Shown here piece by piece: positions 32,662 through 42,604 of a DNA stretch of 64,000 bases; positions within the stretch are counted from its first letter, which is position 1, and every line of letters begins with the position of its first letter. Location of the stretch: the NCBI GenBank assembly GCA_002315555.1, contig DCHF01000029.1, positions 28,669 to 92,668 on the forward strand, written 5' to 3'. Source of the DNA: Lachnospiraceae bacterium UBA1759 (GTDB lineage Bacteria; Bacillota; Clostridia; Lachnospirales; Lachnospiraceae). The notes under the pieces are model-generated. The model did not search any database and was not told the origin of the DNA. It saw only the letters and a list, made by a program, of their open reading frames with translations. Made by a program: the position numbers and the translations under genes.

Positions 32662-35600
32662 TTACAGATCCGATGCGGCATCCAACAGAATCTCCTGTTC
32701 AAGCGCAAAGGAATAGATCCATTTTTCCTTCACCCGTTTTCCCGTGGTCTGCTCTAGCGCACGCGCATACAGATCCAGCTGCAGTTTGTAGCGCTTGACC
32801 AGTTCATCCGCATTCTTGACCGCATCCGTTTTGTAATCCACCAGCACCAGACCGTCTTCCTCTTCGAAGTACATGTCGATGATACCCTGGATCATCAAAA
32901 GCTCTTCCGGATCCTTCGGAATATCCAATTCCATCAGGACTTCGTATGCCGGTATGCCGATGATAAACTGACGTTCGCGATAACCTTTGCCGGCATCACT
33001 GCTTTTCGCAAATCTCCGGCCGAGTGAAGAAACCTTAAATCCTCTTACTTTTTCTGGTTTAATTGTATCTTTTTGCGGTTCGGAAATCAAGCCATTGTTT
33101 ACCATTTCGTCCAGCGCGGCTTTGATTTCATCCACGGTTTCAATATGCGGATCGGTCTTTTCCATGACCAGATGATACAGCGTTCCGCGTTCTGCGCCGG
33201 AAAATTCCGGCACTACCGATTCTTTCATGAAGGCCGGACGCGGTGCGACCGGGGTGTTGTCCGCGGGTTCAACACTCGCGTTTACGGATTCCGTCACCTC
33301 ATCCGGTTGCCCATACCCCGCCGATGCCTCTTCCTGCTCCTCCAATGCATGAATGCGGTCCATCTTCAATCGTGAAACCGACATAGTCGCATACATCTTG
33401 CAAAGGTCGTTGTAGTGATAATTGAAGTCCAGCTTCTCGTTCAGATCGCGACTGAGCTCAGGATCCACCTCTGCAGCTAAGATCTGCCGTAACGACTCGG
33501 CGTTCAGCCGCTGTTCCCCGCTCTCCTGCACAAGAATATTGCCCACAAGCGATACCGGATCGACGTATCTCATATCGATCGGACCGTCCTCCCGATAGGC
33601 TTTCAAGATCCAGGCCAGGTAACTGTTTGCACCGACCACATCCGTATAGGAAAGCTTGCCGGGCATCTCCGTCCAGCGTTCGCCATAGGTTTCCGCAATC
33701 TTTTCAGCGGATGGAACACATCCCGTAATATAAAGCTTTTCACGTGCACGCGTCAGTGCGACATACAACACGCGCAGTTCTTCGCCCAGGCTTTCCGTCT
33801 TCAGGCGCTCGGCAAAAGCCTGTTTGATCAGCGTCTTTGTGCGGGTTCTGCGTGCGTGGTCGACGGCATCGACCGCAATGCCGTACTCCTGATGCAGAAG
33901 CACGGGAGCCGAAAGATCCCGCATATTGAACTGCTTACCGCAGCCCGCCACAAATACGACCGGGAATTCCAGGCCTTTACTCTTATGGATAGTCATAATG
34001 CGGACCGTGTTGTCGTTTTCATCCGCAACGCTGCGTTCGCCCTCGTCTTTATCATACTTTTTCAGCTTTTCGATATAGCGAATAAAGTGATAAATACCAT
34101 GATAACTTGTCTTTTCAAAATCCTCGGCTTTCTGTAAAAGTGCCAGAAGATTTGCTTTTCTGCGCGCACCACCCGCCATGGCCGATACCCGCGCGATCAC
34201 TCCGAGATCACTGTAGATCGTACGAAGCAGCATAGAAAGGCTGAGGTGAACGGACAGCGCTCGGTATTTCTCAATTATTTCCAAAAATGCCGCGATCTTT
34301 TCCGCGTACGGGCCGCCCAGCTGCATATGGCTCTTCATGGCGCCAAAGTAGCCGTTGCCGTGTTCCGTGACCGAATAACCGGCCCGAATGCTGCCCAGTT
34401 CATCTGCGGTAAATCCCACAAACGGGGACTTCAAAACCGTGACAAGCGGGATATCGTTTACCGGGTTGTCGATGCAGGACAGGAAATTCAACATAAGCTG
34501 CACTTCCCACGCTGAGAAGTATCCGCCCTTGCTTTCCGTGTAAGCGGGAATACCCTCGGCCTCAAAGATCTCCTGGAAAGACGCGTCCCAACCGGACGCG
34601 GAGCGAAGAAGTACCACGATATCGCTGTACTTCACCGGCCGATAGCCCTCCTTGGTCTGCACGTACATCGGGTCCGCCGGGTCCGTAATGTCGCGGATCT
34701 CCTGCGCGATCATCCGCGCCTCCCACTCCTGCTTGGAGAGGTCATCGTCCGTTTCATCCGCACCCGCAAGCTCCAACAGAAGGATCTCCGCTTTACCGGC
34801 AACCTTCTGTTCCGTCGCCTTATAGTCCGCCTTGTACACAAGCGCGGCATTATGATCATATTCGATACCGCCCGCAAACTTCTGCATGATCTGATCAAAA
34901 ATATAGTTTACGCAGGTGATAACGCCGTCACGGCTTCGGAAATTTGCGTGAAGCTCCACCTTCTGATGGTCACTTTCCGTTTCCAAATAACTCTCGTATT
35001 TTTCCATGAACAATTCCGGCCGCGCCATACGGAAGCGGTAAATACTCTGCTTCATATCGCCGACCATGAAAATATTCGGTTCGCAGTCCTCTTCCCGGGA
35101 AACAGCCTTCAATAGCGTCTCCTGGACATCGTTACTGTCCTGATACTCGTCGATCATGACCTCAGCAAAACGGCTTGCCAGCTGCTTTGCCGCGTCTGTC
35201 CGCTTCCCGTCGCGGTACAGGATCTCGAGCGCCATATGCTCCACGTCACTGAAACTGGCGATGCCCTTTTTCTTCTTCGCCGCATCAAACATTTCCGCAA
35301 AACGGTCCGTCAAATAAACGATTTCTTCCGCTGCCGCCGCGGCCTTCCGCGCACCGTCGATCACCGCCGATGCCGGTAGGCTGACCCATGCCTGCAGCTT
35401 CTCGTTAAACTGTTTTTTAATTTCTTCTCTACGCTTCGCAATGCGGTCGTGCAGCGCCTCATCGTAACCAACCTTCTTTTTACCTGGCTTCTTTACGAAA
35501 TCAACATTCAGAATCCGCTCACGGATCTCATCATAAGTCAGTTCTTCCACATTTATGCCGGCAAACACATTACGAAGCGCCTGTACATCCTGTGCAAATG

Positions 35601-36342
35601 CCTCGTAGCAATAATCCGGCCCGCCGGGGAATCGGCACATGTCCAGCAGACGCTCATATTCCGTAATGCTGCTTTCCACGCGGTACTGGATCTGCTTCAT
35701 ATACCATGCGCCCCAGGCGCTTCCGGTAATGTCCGCCTCATCGGAGATCTCAAAGCTCTTCAGACACTCCCTGCGCCACTGCGCCGGCCAGGTACTGCTT
35801 TCACTGAACTCATACAGCTTCTGAATGATCTCGCCGATGCTGTCATCCTTCTTTCCGGACGCAAACTCCTCCGCAAAATCCAAAAACTCCGGCTTTCCGG
35901 CCTGGTACTCTTCCTCCAGAAGCGCCTGCATGACATCGTTTTTGATGAGTTCGATTTCGCCTTCATCGCCGATACGGAACGTCGGGTCGATGTCGATCTC
36001 ATGTCCGTAATTCTTGACGACCATCGAACAGAAGCTGTCGATCGTGCACACCTGCGCTTTCTGCACAAGCTGCAGCTGGCGGCGCAAATGCAAGTTCTCC
36101 GGCATTTCCTCCGCACGTCTCACCAGTTCGTCGTACAGACGACCGCGCATTTCCGCGGCGGCGGCCTTTGTGAACGTCACGATCAATAACCGGTCCACAT
36201 CCACAGGGTGCACCGGGTCTGTCACCATATTCAAAATGCGCTCGACAAGGACCGCAGTCTTTCCGCTGCCCGCCGCTGCAGACACCAGAATATCGCGGTT
36301 TCTCAAATCGATCACTTGCTGTTGTTCAGTCGTCCATTCCAT
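32662..36342 (-). CDS. addA: ATP-dependent helicase/nuclease subunit A
   Basis: A 1226-residue AddA, the RecBCD-equivalent helicase and 3'-strand nuclease for double-strand break repair. Motifs: Walker A VSAAAGSGKTAVLVERI (about residue 18), TFTKAAAAEMRGRL, QVCTIDSFC, VMIDEYQDSNDVQE with Walker B, VGDMKQSIYRFRMA, MTIHKSKGLEFPVVFV, LYVALTRAREKLYI, and the nuclease core LVDYKTDAV near the C-terminus. ATG at 36342 with CAGGAG is preferred to a start 13 codons earlier. The gene overlaps the end of addB by 17 nt. Confidence 0.96.
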   Translation of the reverse strand: MEWTTEQQQVIDLRNRDILVSAAAGSGKTAVLVERILNMVTDPVHPVDVDRLLIVTFTKAAAAEMRGRLYDELVRRAEEMPENLHLRRQLQLVQKAQVCTIDSFCSMVVKNYGHEIDIDPTFRIGDEGEIELIKNDVMQALLEEEYQAGKPEFLDFAEEFASGKKDDSIGEIIQKLYEFSESSTWPAQWRRECLKSFEISDEADITGSAWGAWYMKQIQYRVESSITEYERLLDMCRFPGGPDYCYEAFAQDVQALRNVFAGINVEELTYDEIRERILNVDFVKKPGKKKVGYDEALHDRIAKRREEIKKQFNEKLQAWVSLPASAVIDGARKAAAAAEEIVYLTDRFAEMFDAAKKKKGIASFSDVEHMALEILYRDGKRTDAAKQLASRFAEVMIDEYQDSNDVQETLLKAVSREEDCEPNIFMVGDMKQSIYRFRMARPELFMEKYESYLETESDHQKVELHANFRSRDGVITCVNYIFDQIMQKFAGGIEYDHNAALVYKADYKATEQKVAGKAEILLLELAGADETDDDLSKQEWEARMIAQEIRDITDPADPMYVQTKEGYRPVKYSDIVVLLRSASGWDASFQEIFEAEGIPAYTESKGGYFSAWEVQLMLNFLSCIDNPVNDIPLVTVLKSPFVGFTADELGSIRAGYSVTEHGNGYFGAMKSHMQLGGPYAEKIAAFLEIIEKYRALSVHLSLSMLLRTIYSDLGVIARVSAMAGGARRKANLLALLQKAEDFEKTSYHGIYHFIRYIEKLKKYDKDEGERSVADENDNTVRIMTIHKSKGLEFPVVFVAGCGKQFNMRDLSAPVLLHQEYGIAVDAVDHARRTRTKTLIKQAFAERLKTESLGEELRVLYVALTRAREKLYITGCVPSAEKIAETYGERWTEMPGKLSYTDVVGANSYLAWILKAYREDGPIDMRYVDPVSLVGNILVQESGEQRLNAESLRQILAAEVDPELSRDLNEKLDFNYHYNDLCKMYATMSVSRLKMDRIHALEEQEEASAGYGQPDEVTESVNASVEPADNTPVAPRPAFMKESVVPEFSGAERGTLYHLVMEKTDPHIETVDEIKAALDEMVNNGLISEPQKDTIKPEKVRGFKVSSLGRRFAKSSDAGKGYRERQFIIGIPAYEVLMELDIPKDPEELLMIQGIIDMYFEEEDGLVLVDYKTDAVKNADELVKRYKLQLDLYARALEQTTGKRVKEKWIYSFALEQEILLDAASDL

Positions 36343-39300
36343 CGTCCGGCTCCTGTTTGAAATCTTCAATGGTCCGCTCACTCAGCGGGGTCTTCTTATA
36401 TCCTTCCACGCGCGGGTCAAATCCGCACACACTCTTGAATGCACAAAAATCGCATCCGCTCTCAGTCTTGTACCGATATGGATCGACCGCAATCTTTCCG
36501 CCCATGATTTCCTTGGCAAGCTCTCCGGATTTCTTCAGTGCATAATTACTGAGTTCTTCCATCTGCTCGGGCTCTGCCACCTTTGCGCCTTTAGCAAAGC
36601 TTCCGTCCGTCTTCAGTGAAAGGCCCGCCACGACCTCCGATGATTTTGTCATACGACGATCCACCATGGAATAAGCATCCGCGTTCGTTAGGCCTTTCAT
36701 CTTCAGCTCGCCATAGATCGTTTCAAGCGGATCGATATCCGCCTTCTCCGCTACGATCGGATCATCGATATGATAATAGTACATACCGACCGGCACGATC
36801 TCCACTCCGGGATGGTCCTTCTTTACCAGTGCCTTTGCCGCTTCCATATAAAGCGGCAGCTGAAGCTGCAGACCGTAAAAGACTTTGGTAAGATCCAGTT
36901 CCTTGCGGCCCGATTTGTAGTCAATGATCTTCACGTAGACGCGACCATCCTTTTCCGCCGTGTCCATCCGGTCGATCTGTCCGTTCAGTGCAAGGTACAG
37001 ACCGTCTCCGAGCGACATGCGCAGGATCTCCGGCGCATCGTTCGCCGTAAAATGAACTTCCTGCTCTGTCTTTTCAAATGCGCCGGCTTCCCACTGGCGG
37101 GTGAGCGCCCACATCGTCCGGTCAGCCATCCGCGCAACACGTTTGATCATATACTCGTTACGTGCAGAGTCCTTCAGAATGTCATTATTATACTCTTCCG
37201 CCACTTCCTGCGCGGCCGCTTCCGCGATTTCACGCCGCCGCTCCTCTGTAAGCTCATACCAGACCTCGTTCGTCTCCCGGGCCTTACTGAAGAACCGCTC
37301 GATGCTTGCATGCAGCAAGGTACCCATGTCCGCAGCATCGATCTCAAACTCATCCCGCTCCTTCAGCCCGAGTCCATACTTCATAAAGTGTGCAAAAGCG
37401 CAACCGGCAAAGTGCTCCAGGCGGGTCACGGAACCGGAGATCGTCTCGCGATACAGCATTTCCGCGGTCTCTTTCAACAGCGTTTCTTCATTGTACCGAT
37501 AAAACAGGCCGTCCATCACAGCCGAAAGCCGCTGTTCAAGCGCCAAAGCGTCCTCTGCGGTTTTCGCCTTTTCTATAGCGGCTGTATTCTCCTCGGCGGT
37601 TTCCCCATCAACCGCGGCAGTTTTGCTGCACTCCGCAGCAACTTCTCCCTTTTTAGTGAACCTGTCAAGCAGCAAAGCCGCTGTCCGCTTCTCTGCTCCA
37701 CCGGCGTTCTCCCGGAAGATCCGAAGATCCTCCGCCAGATACTCATAGCCGGCTTCTTCCGAGTTCACCAGCGCAATTTCCGACGTTATACTCTCCGGCT
37801 CAAGCCCCGTGAAGAGGCTCTGCAGATTTCCGATCAGATAACTCGGAAGCTGCGATTTACCGTCCGCCCCCGTGACTGCATACGTAATAAACAGAGAATC
37901 CGAGGGCTTTGTCAGCATCAGATATAAATAGAACTGGGCATTGAAGCTCTCTTCACGCGCTCCCGGCGCAAGCTTCAGTTTGTTTTCACCCATGATCTCG
38001 CGATCGATCTCAGACAGCAAGCCGCCTTCCGACGGACGCTTGGGAAGAACGCCCTCGTTCGCTCCGATCACATAAAGTTTTTTTACATCGCCCAAACGTG
38101 TACGCTTCAGGTCACCTATGACCACGCGGTCCTTTGTGGGCGGAACCATACCGAGCGACATCGCGCCCATACCGGCCTTCAGTACATCGGAGAATTCGTC
38201 CGCTGAAAGCGCTTTTCCTCCCAGAATCCGATCCATTTCCGTAAATAAATTCATCAGCAGTTCGTATGCCTGCTCGTATTCGCGCTTTAAAAGAAGCTCG
38301 CCCGATTCCTCATAGCGATGGCTCATCTCCAGCATCGTTTCATATGCATGAACATGCTCAAGGAACATTGTAAGCCCGGTCAGGAGGTCGCGAACCGTCA
38401 AATTTTCACCGGTCATCGCTTCATACAAAGTAAAAACCGACTCCAGCAGTACCGACTTGGTCCGATTGATCGTTTCAAGACGGGATTCCGAGGTCTGCGC
38501 CGGCGTCTTAAAGAATTCGCCAGAATACGCATTTTTTCCACGAAGTCCCAGCGAAAGGGCATAGTTTTCCACCTCGCAGACGCGCTCATACGTGGATAAC
38601 GTGTCCGTCCCGCCGTCATTTTGTTCATAATAAGCGATCATAAGCGGATTTTTCAGAAAGTTGACCACCTGGTCATGGCTGAAGGAATTCTCAAACACAG
38701 CCAACACATTTTCGATCAGAAGGAACAACGGATTTGCAATAAGCGGTTGCGTGGCATCGATGAAGCACGGCACGCCCGCCCGTGCAAACTGGGTCTCAAT
38801 CTCGTCGCGATACGCCGATGGATCGCCGCAGATCACAGCCAGGTCGCGGTATTCCGCGCCGTTTCGCACTGCCGCAAGAATCTCCGACAGGACGATCTCC
38901 ACCTCCTGTCTGGAGTTCTTTGCACGCAGAATGCGTACCTTCTCCGTCTCCTCTTCCAGTTTTTTCTTCGGATATACAAACAGTGCTCTCTCAAGATGGC
39001 GAACCGCTTCCGACACGCTCTTTTCTTCATCGACCGTGATTTCCCGAATCTCCGCGCCGCAGAGGATCGCCAGTTCCTTCATCTCCGAGGTCATATGAGC
39101 ACTCATATGGAAAAGATCTTCCTCGTTCATATGGTCTTCCGGAAGACGTCCGCTGCCCATCGTCGCACCGAGGATTACCTTCGGGCAGGATTGAAGCAGC
39201 ACGCGCAGCACTTCATACTGCGGAGGTGTAAAGCCGGTAAAGCCGTCCATGGCAATGATCGTATCCCCAATCGCCGGCCACTTTTTCAGGACACCGGCAA

Positions 39301-39847
39301 GATGGATCATGCGCTCCTCCGCCATGCTGTAATCACGATGCAGAAGCTCCATAAACTCACGATAGATCACCGCGATATCCCGCAGCTTCTTCTGAAGAAG
39401 CGGATGCCCATCAAGCTCTTCCGCACTTTTTGCCAGCTTTTCCGGTGAAACATTGTACTGAACAAGTTCGGAAATGACGGATTTCAATTCCTCCAGAAAG
39501 CCTTCCTTTTTCAGATTGCGCTTCAAAACACGAAGTTCGGGCGCCACCTGTTCCACGACCAGTCGAAGCAGCATCAACTTGCCGGTCTCATCGATGATAT
39601 TGCCCCCGGATTCACCGAGCGCTTCAAACACCTGATAAGCCAGTCGATTAAACGTGAGAATATCGACATTCAAGAGCCCATGCCCCGGCGCACGCTGAAC
39701 CAATTCCTGCTGGACCGTCAAACTGGCCTGCTCGGGAACAAGCATAATGTACCTGCCGTCGGGATTCTGCGCAGCCTCCCGGAGAAGCTCATCGTAAATG
39801 GCTTCCGTTTTATATGAAATTGATGAACCGTAAATGATCTGAAGCAT
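36326..39847 (-). CDS. addB: ATP-dependent helicase/deoxyribonuclease subunit B
   Basis: A 1173-residue AddB. It pairs with AddA, recognises Chi and cuts the 5' strand. The C-terminal nuclease shows IIDYKSGRKELDL and the iron-sulfur cysteines CDFCAFKSVCGFD; the distant fourth Cys is likely in LEHFAGCAFAHF. RLGDVKKLYVIGANEGVLPK is a further signature. The N-terminal P-loop reads YGSSISYKTEAIY, where the usual glycine before Lys-Thr is Tyr. ATG at 39847 follows AAAGGA at good spacing; the frame opens 7 codons earlier. Transcribed with addA. Confidence 0.95.
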   Translation of the reverse strand: MLQIIYGSSISYKTEAIYDELLREAAQNPDGRYIMLVPEQASLTVQQELVQRAPGHGLLNVDILTFNRLAYQVFEALGESGGNIIDETGKLMLLRLVVEQVAPELRVLKRNLKKEGFLEELKSVISELVQYNVSPEKLAKSAEELDGHPLLQKKLRDIAVIYREFMELLHRDYSMAEERMIHLAGVLKKWPAIGDTIIAMDGFTGFTPPQYEVLRVLLQSCPKVILGATMGSGRLPEDHMNEEDLFHMSAHMTSEMKELAILCGAEIREITVDEEKSVSEAVRHLERALFVYPKKKLEEETEKVRILRAKNSRQEVEIVLSEILAAVRNGAEYRDLAVICGDPSAYRDEIETQFARAGVPCFIDATQPLIANPLFLLIENVLAVFENSFSHDQVVNFLKNPLMIAYYEQNDGGTDTLSTYERVCEVENYALSLGLRGKNAYSGEFFKTPAQTSESRLETINRTKSVLLESVFTLYEAMTGENLTVRDLLTGLTMFLEHVHAYETMLEMSHRYEESGELLLKREYEQAYELLMNLFTEMDRILGGKALSADEFSDVLKAGMGAMSLGMVPPTKDRVVIGDLKRTRLGDVKKLYVIGANEGVLPKRPSEGGLLSEIDREIMGENKLKLAPGAREESFNAQFYLYLMLTKPSDSLFITYAVTGADGKSQLPSYLIGNLQSLFTGLEPESITSEIALVNSEEAGYEYLAEDLRIFRENAGGAEKRTAALLLDRFTKKGEVAAECSKTAAVDGETAEENTAAIEKAKTAEDALALEQRLSAVMDGLFYRYNEETLLKETAEMLYRETISGSVTRLEHFAGCAFAHFMKYGLGLKERDEFEIDAADMGTLLHASIERFFSKARETNEVWYELTEERRREIAEAAAQEVAEEYNNDILKDSARNEYMIKRVARMADRTMWALTRQWEAGAFEKTEQEVHFTANDAPEILRMSLGDGLYLALNGQIDRMDTAEKDGRVYVKIIDYKSGRKELDLTKVFYGLQLQLPLYMEAAKALVKKDHPGVEIVPVGMYYYHIDDPIVAEKADIDPLETIYGELKMKGLTNADAYSMVDRRMTKSSEVVAGLSLKTDGSFAKGAKVAEPEQMEELSNYALKKSGELAKEIMGGKIAVDPYRYKTESGCDFCAFKSVCGFDPRVEGYKKTPLSERTIEDFKQEPDDGMDD

Positions 39848-39889
39848 TCTGGTCATTCCTTTCTGCATATATTGGTGACAAAAACTGAT

Positions 39890-39936
39890 AATTATGGTAT
39901 CCTCTACTATGGTACCAACTTAAGTGTATCATAATT
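39890..39936. promoter_or_regulatory. Inverted repeat in the addB / TSCPD divergent region
   Basis: AATTATGGTA (39890-39899) and TATCATAATT (39927-39936) form a near-perfect inverted repeat, with a TATGGTACC copy between. It lies between two divergently transcribed units and may be an operator or hold the overlapping promoters. No consensus -35/-10 pair was clear on either strand. Confidence 0.4.
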
Positions 39937-40001
39937 GGGACTTAATAAGAAGTCCTTTCCAATCACTCGGCCATCAAATGATTATTATAGGAGGAATTCA
40001 T

Positions 40002-40250
40002 ATGTATTCTTACAAAACTTCCGGCACTTGTTCCAAAGAAATCCGCTTCGATGTTGAAGACGGTATCGTAAAGAATGTTACCTTTGTATTTGGCTGCCCC
40101 GGTAATACGCAGGGTGTTGCTGCACTCGTTGAAGGCATGAAGATCGACGATGTCATCGCCCGTCTGAAAGGCATCAACTGCGGCGGTAAGGGCACTTCCT
40201 GTCCGGATCAGCTGGCAATTGCTCTTGAGCAGGTCAAGGAAACCATCTGA
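40002..40250 (+). CDS. TSCPD domain-containing protein (TIGR03905 type)
   Basis: An 82-residue protein named after the C-terminal motif seen here as GGKGTSCPDQLAIAL. It also has TSGTCSKEIRFDVEDG and FVFGCPGNTQGVAALVEGM. The same domain ends some class II ribonucleotide reductases, where it carries cysteines; free-standing copies are common in Clostridia and have no proven role. Four Cys (residues 10, 36, 63, 69 approximately) could bind metal. ATG at 40002 has AGGAGG; the longer frame is not supported. It lies 14 bp before murG. Confidence 0.88.
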   Translation: MYSYKTSGTCSKEIRFDVEDGIVKNVTFVFGCPGNTQGVAALVEGMKIDDVIARLKGINCGGKGTSCPDQLAIALEQVKETI

Positions 40251-40264
40251 CAACGAGGCGCTTT

Positions 40265-41329
40265 ATGTCAAAAACGATCATTCTGACCGGTGGCGGTACC
40301 GCCGGCCATGTTACACCGAATATCGCACTGCTTCCGGGCTTGAGAGAGCGCGGGTATGAAGTCCGCTACATCGGTTCCTATGCCGGTATGGAAAAGGGTC
40401 TGATTGAAGCGGAAGGCGTTCCGTATGACGGCATCGCCACCGGAAAACTCCGCCGCTACTTCAGCCTGAAGAATATCACGGACATCGGCAACGTTGTAAA
40501 GGGTCTTCATGAGGCTAAAACGCTGATCAAAAAGTATCAGCCTGCGGTCGTCTTCTCCAAAGGCGGCTTCGTGTCCGTTCCGGTCGTCATCGCCGCGCAC
40601 AAATGCAAGGTTCCGGTCATCATTCACGAATCCGATATGACGCCGGGCCTCGCCAACAAACTCTCCTTCTCTTCCGCGACAAAGATTTGCTGTAATTTCC
40701 CGGAGACTGTTGCTACGCTCCCGAAGGATAAGGCCGTTCTGTCCGGCTCACCGATCCGCAAGGAGCTTCTGACCGGCTCTAAGGAAGCAGCTTTAGCATT
40801 TACCGGCCTTTCCGGTAACAAGCCGATCCTCCTCATGATCGGCGGCAGTTCCGGCGCCAGAAAGCTGAACGAGGTGCTCCGCGCATCGCTGGATCAGCTT
40901 CTTCCAGCTTTCGATATCATTCACCTCTGCGGTAAGGGCAACCTCGATGAAAGCCTGAAGACCCGCGAGGGATATCTTCAGTACGAGTACATCAGCGCTG
41001 AACTTAAAGATCTTTTTGCCGCTGCCGATGTTGTCTTCTCCCGCGCCGGGGCCAATGCCATTTGCGAACTTCTGGCACTCAAAAAGCCGAACCTTCTGGT
41101 TCCGCTTTCAGCTGCTGTCAGCCGCGGTGACCAGATCCTGAATGCCCGTTCCTTTGAGAAGCAGGGATTCTCCATGGTCATTGAAGAAGAACAACTGACC
41201 TCGGAAGGCCTTGTCGAGGCTCTGAACAAGCTCTACAACGAGCGTAAGACCTACGTCCGGAACATGAACGCAAACGACCAGTCCAACGGTGTCGACGTGA
41301 TCCTGTCCCTGATCGACGAGCTCGCCTGA
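40265..41329 (+). CDS. murG: UDP-GlcNAc:undecaprenyl-PP-MurNAc-pentapeptide GlcNAc transferase
   Basis: A 354-residue GT28 glycosyltransferase that converts lipid I to lipid II on the inner face of the membrane. Motifs: TGGGTAGHVTPNIALL, VVFSKGGFVSVPVVIAA, MIGGSSGARKLNE and the donor-binding FSRAGANAICELLALKKPNL. It is isolated from the usual mur/fts cluster, as in many Clostridia of this type. Ribosome site GAGG. Together with the TSCPD gene it ends at a strong terminator. Confidence 0.95.
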   Translation: MSKTIILTGGGTAGHVTPNIALLPGLRERGYEVRYIGSYAGMEKGLIEAEGVPYDGIATGKLRRYFSLKNITDIGNVVKGLHEAKTLIKKYQPAVVFSKGGFVSVPVVIAAHKCKVPVIIHESDMTPGLANKLSFSSATKICCNFPETVATLPKDKAVLSGSPIRKELLTGSKEAALAFTGLSGNKPILLMIGGSSGARKLNEVLRASLDQLLPAFDIIHLCGKGNLDESLKTREGYLQYEYISAELKDLFAAADVVFSRAGANAICELLALKKPNLLVPLSAAVSRGDQILNARSFEKQGFSMVIEEEQLTSEGLVEALNKLYNERKTYVRNMNANDQSNGVDVILSLIDELA

Positions 41330-41371
41330 TGCTTCTGCCCTCCGGGCCTCAATTATTCTATAAAATGAATA

Positions 41372-41450
41372 AATGACCCGCAGTCTGTTCCCAAGTCCGT
41401 GTATTCATTGCATCGGACCTGCAGGAAGTGCACTGCGGGTCATTTTCTTT
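41372..41450 (+). terminator. Terminator of murG (bidirectional)
   Basis: Stem AATGACCCGCAG / CTGCGGGTCATT (41372-41444) with an inner AAGTCCG/CGGACCT pairing, followed by TTCTTTT. It also lies just beyond the stop of the minus-strand GH88 gene. Confidence 0.85.
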
Positions 41451-41465
41451 TATGTTTCGTTCCTG

Positions 41466-42587
41466 TTACCAGATGAACAGTTCTTTTCCGGTCAGCTTCC
41501 AGATTGCTTCGATGAAGTAATAATCCGCGTACATCATGTACAGATCATGATTCTTGTCATGGAAGGCGGCTGAACAATGGCTCAGAATACCGTCTCTCTC
41601 CACATCCCAATCCGCGCGCTTTTCATCCATCGCCTTCAACATCTGAATCGCTGCGTTGTGATATTTCTCCTGATCATCGCCATTCACCAGCTTTGCCAGT
41701 TCCAGCAAACCGCAGGCTGCGATAGCTGCTGCGGTAGAATCTTCAAAATCGCAACCCTCCGCCTGTCTGAAATCTACCGGAATCAGGCCGCTTTCCGGAA
41801 TGCAGGACACCCAGTAATCCGCAACTTTCTTTGCGGTATCGAGGTAACGCTGTTCCTTCGTGTGCATATAGGAAAGGGTAAACCCGTACAGTGCCCAGGA
41901 TTGTCCGCGGGTCCAGGAAGAGCCCACGTGAGAGCCCTGTCCGCCCAGGCTTTCCAGGACGTCTCCGTTCTCGGGATCGAAGCAGACGATATGATTGCAG
42001 GAACCATCTTCACGTACGAAGGCCTTCATTGCGGTATCGGCATGCGCCTTCGCAATGTGGTAATATCTCGGGTCCTTTGTCTCATCGCCGGCCCAGTATA
42101 ACAACGGCAGATTCATCATACAGTCGATGATTGCCCAGCCGGCTCTGGTCTGATGATCATCCTCGTTCCATGCGCGGATGAAGCGTCCGACAATGTTGAA
42201 TCGTCCCGCCAAATTGTCCGCTGCAACGCGGCCTCTATTGAAGGATTCTTCAGAACCGCTGATCTTGTAATTCGCTACAGCCGTCGGAAGCCAACGGAAA
42301 CCGCTGTCATGGTCCATGCAACGTGAATTCATCAGCGCTGCGTCCATTTTGACCTCCAGTTCTTCAGCACTGTCGCGGAAGATCTGCTCACCGGTCGCCT
42401 GATACAGCTGCCACATAACGCCGCCCCAGAATCCATTGGTCCACCAACCGATTCTCTCACCGGTCAGATCCTCATATACACCGTCAAACGCACAATAGGG
42501 AACCTTGTGCAGATTTCTCTCCGCCGTCTTCAGTTCTTTTGCCTTTATCTTCTCGGCAATCGCCTCAGCCCACTGTTTTTCCTGCAT
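41466..42587 (-). CDS. Glycoside hydrolase family 88 protein (unsaturated glucuronyl hydrolase-like)
   Basis: A 373-residue cytoplasmic (alpha/alpha)6-barrel enzyme. Family members remove the unsaturated uronic acid left by polysaccharide lyases acting on hyaluronan, chondroitin or rhamnogalacturonan. Visible: IGWWTNGFWGGVMWQLYQAT, MDHDSGFRWLPTAVANYK with the region of one catalytic Asp, GWAIIDCMMNLPLLYWA with the second, and SSWTRGQSWALYGFTLSY. ATG at 42587 follows AAAGGAG. It is 17 bp after the HIT gene, probably co-transcribed. No lyase or transporter is nearby, so the natural oligosaccharide is open. Confidence 0.9.
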   Translation of the reverse strand: MQEKQWAEAIAEKIKAKELKTAERNLHKVPYCAFDGVYEDLTGERIGWWTNGFWGGVMWQLYQATGEQIFRDSAEELEVKMDAALMNSRCMDHDSGFRWLPTAVANYKISGSEESFNRGRVAADNLAGRFNIVGRFIRAWNEDDHQTRAGWAIIDCMMNLPLLYWAGDETKDPRYYHIAKAHADTAMKAFVREDGSCNHIVCFDPENGDVLESLGGQGSHVGSSWTRGQSWALYGFTLSYMHTKEQRYLDTAKKVADYWVSCIPESGLIPVDFRQAEGCDFEDSTAAAIAACGLLELAKLVNGDDQEKYHNAAIQMLKAMDEKRADWDVERDGILSHCSAAFHDKNHDLYMMYADYYFIEAIWKLTGKELFIW

Positions 42588-42604
42588 GTTGTTCTCCTTT
42601 TGTC

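Noticed and set aside
36770..37927. 385-codon plus-strand frame opposite addB
   Set aside because: Lies inside a full-length addB and lacks a ribosome site.
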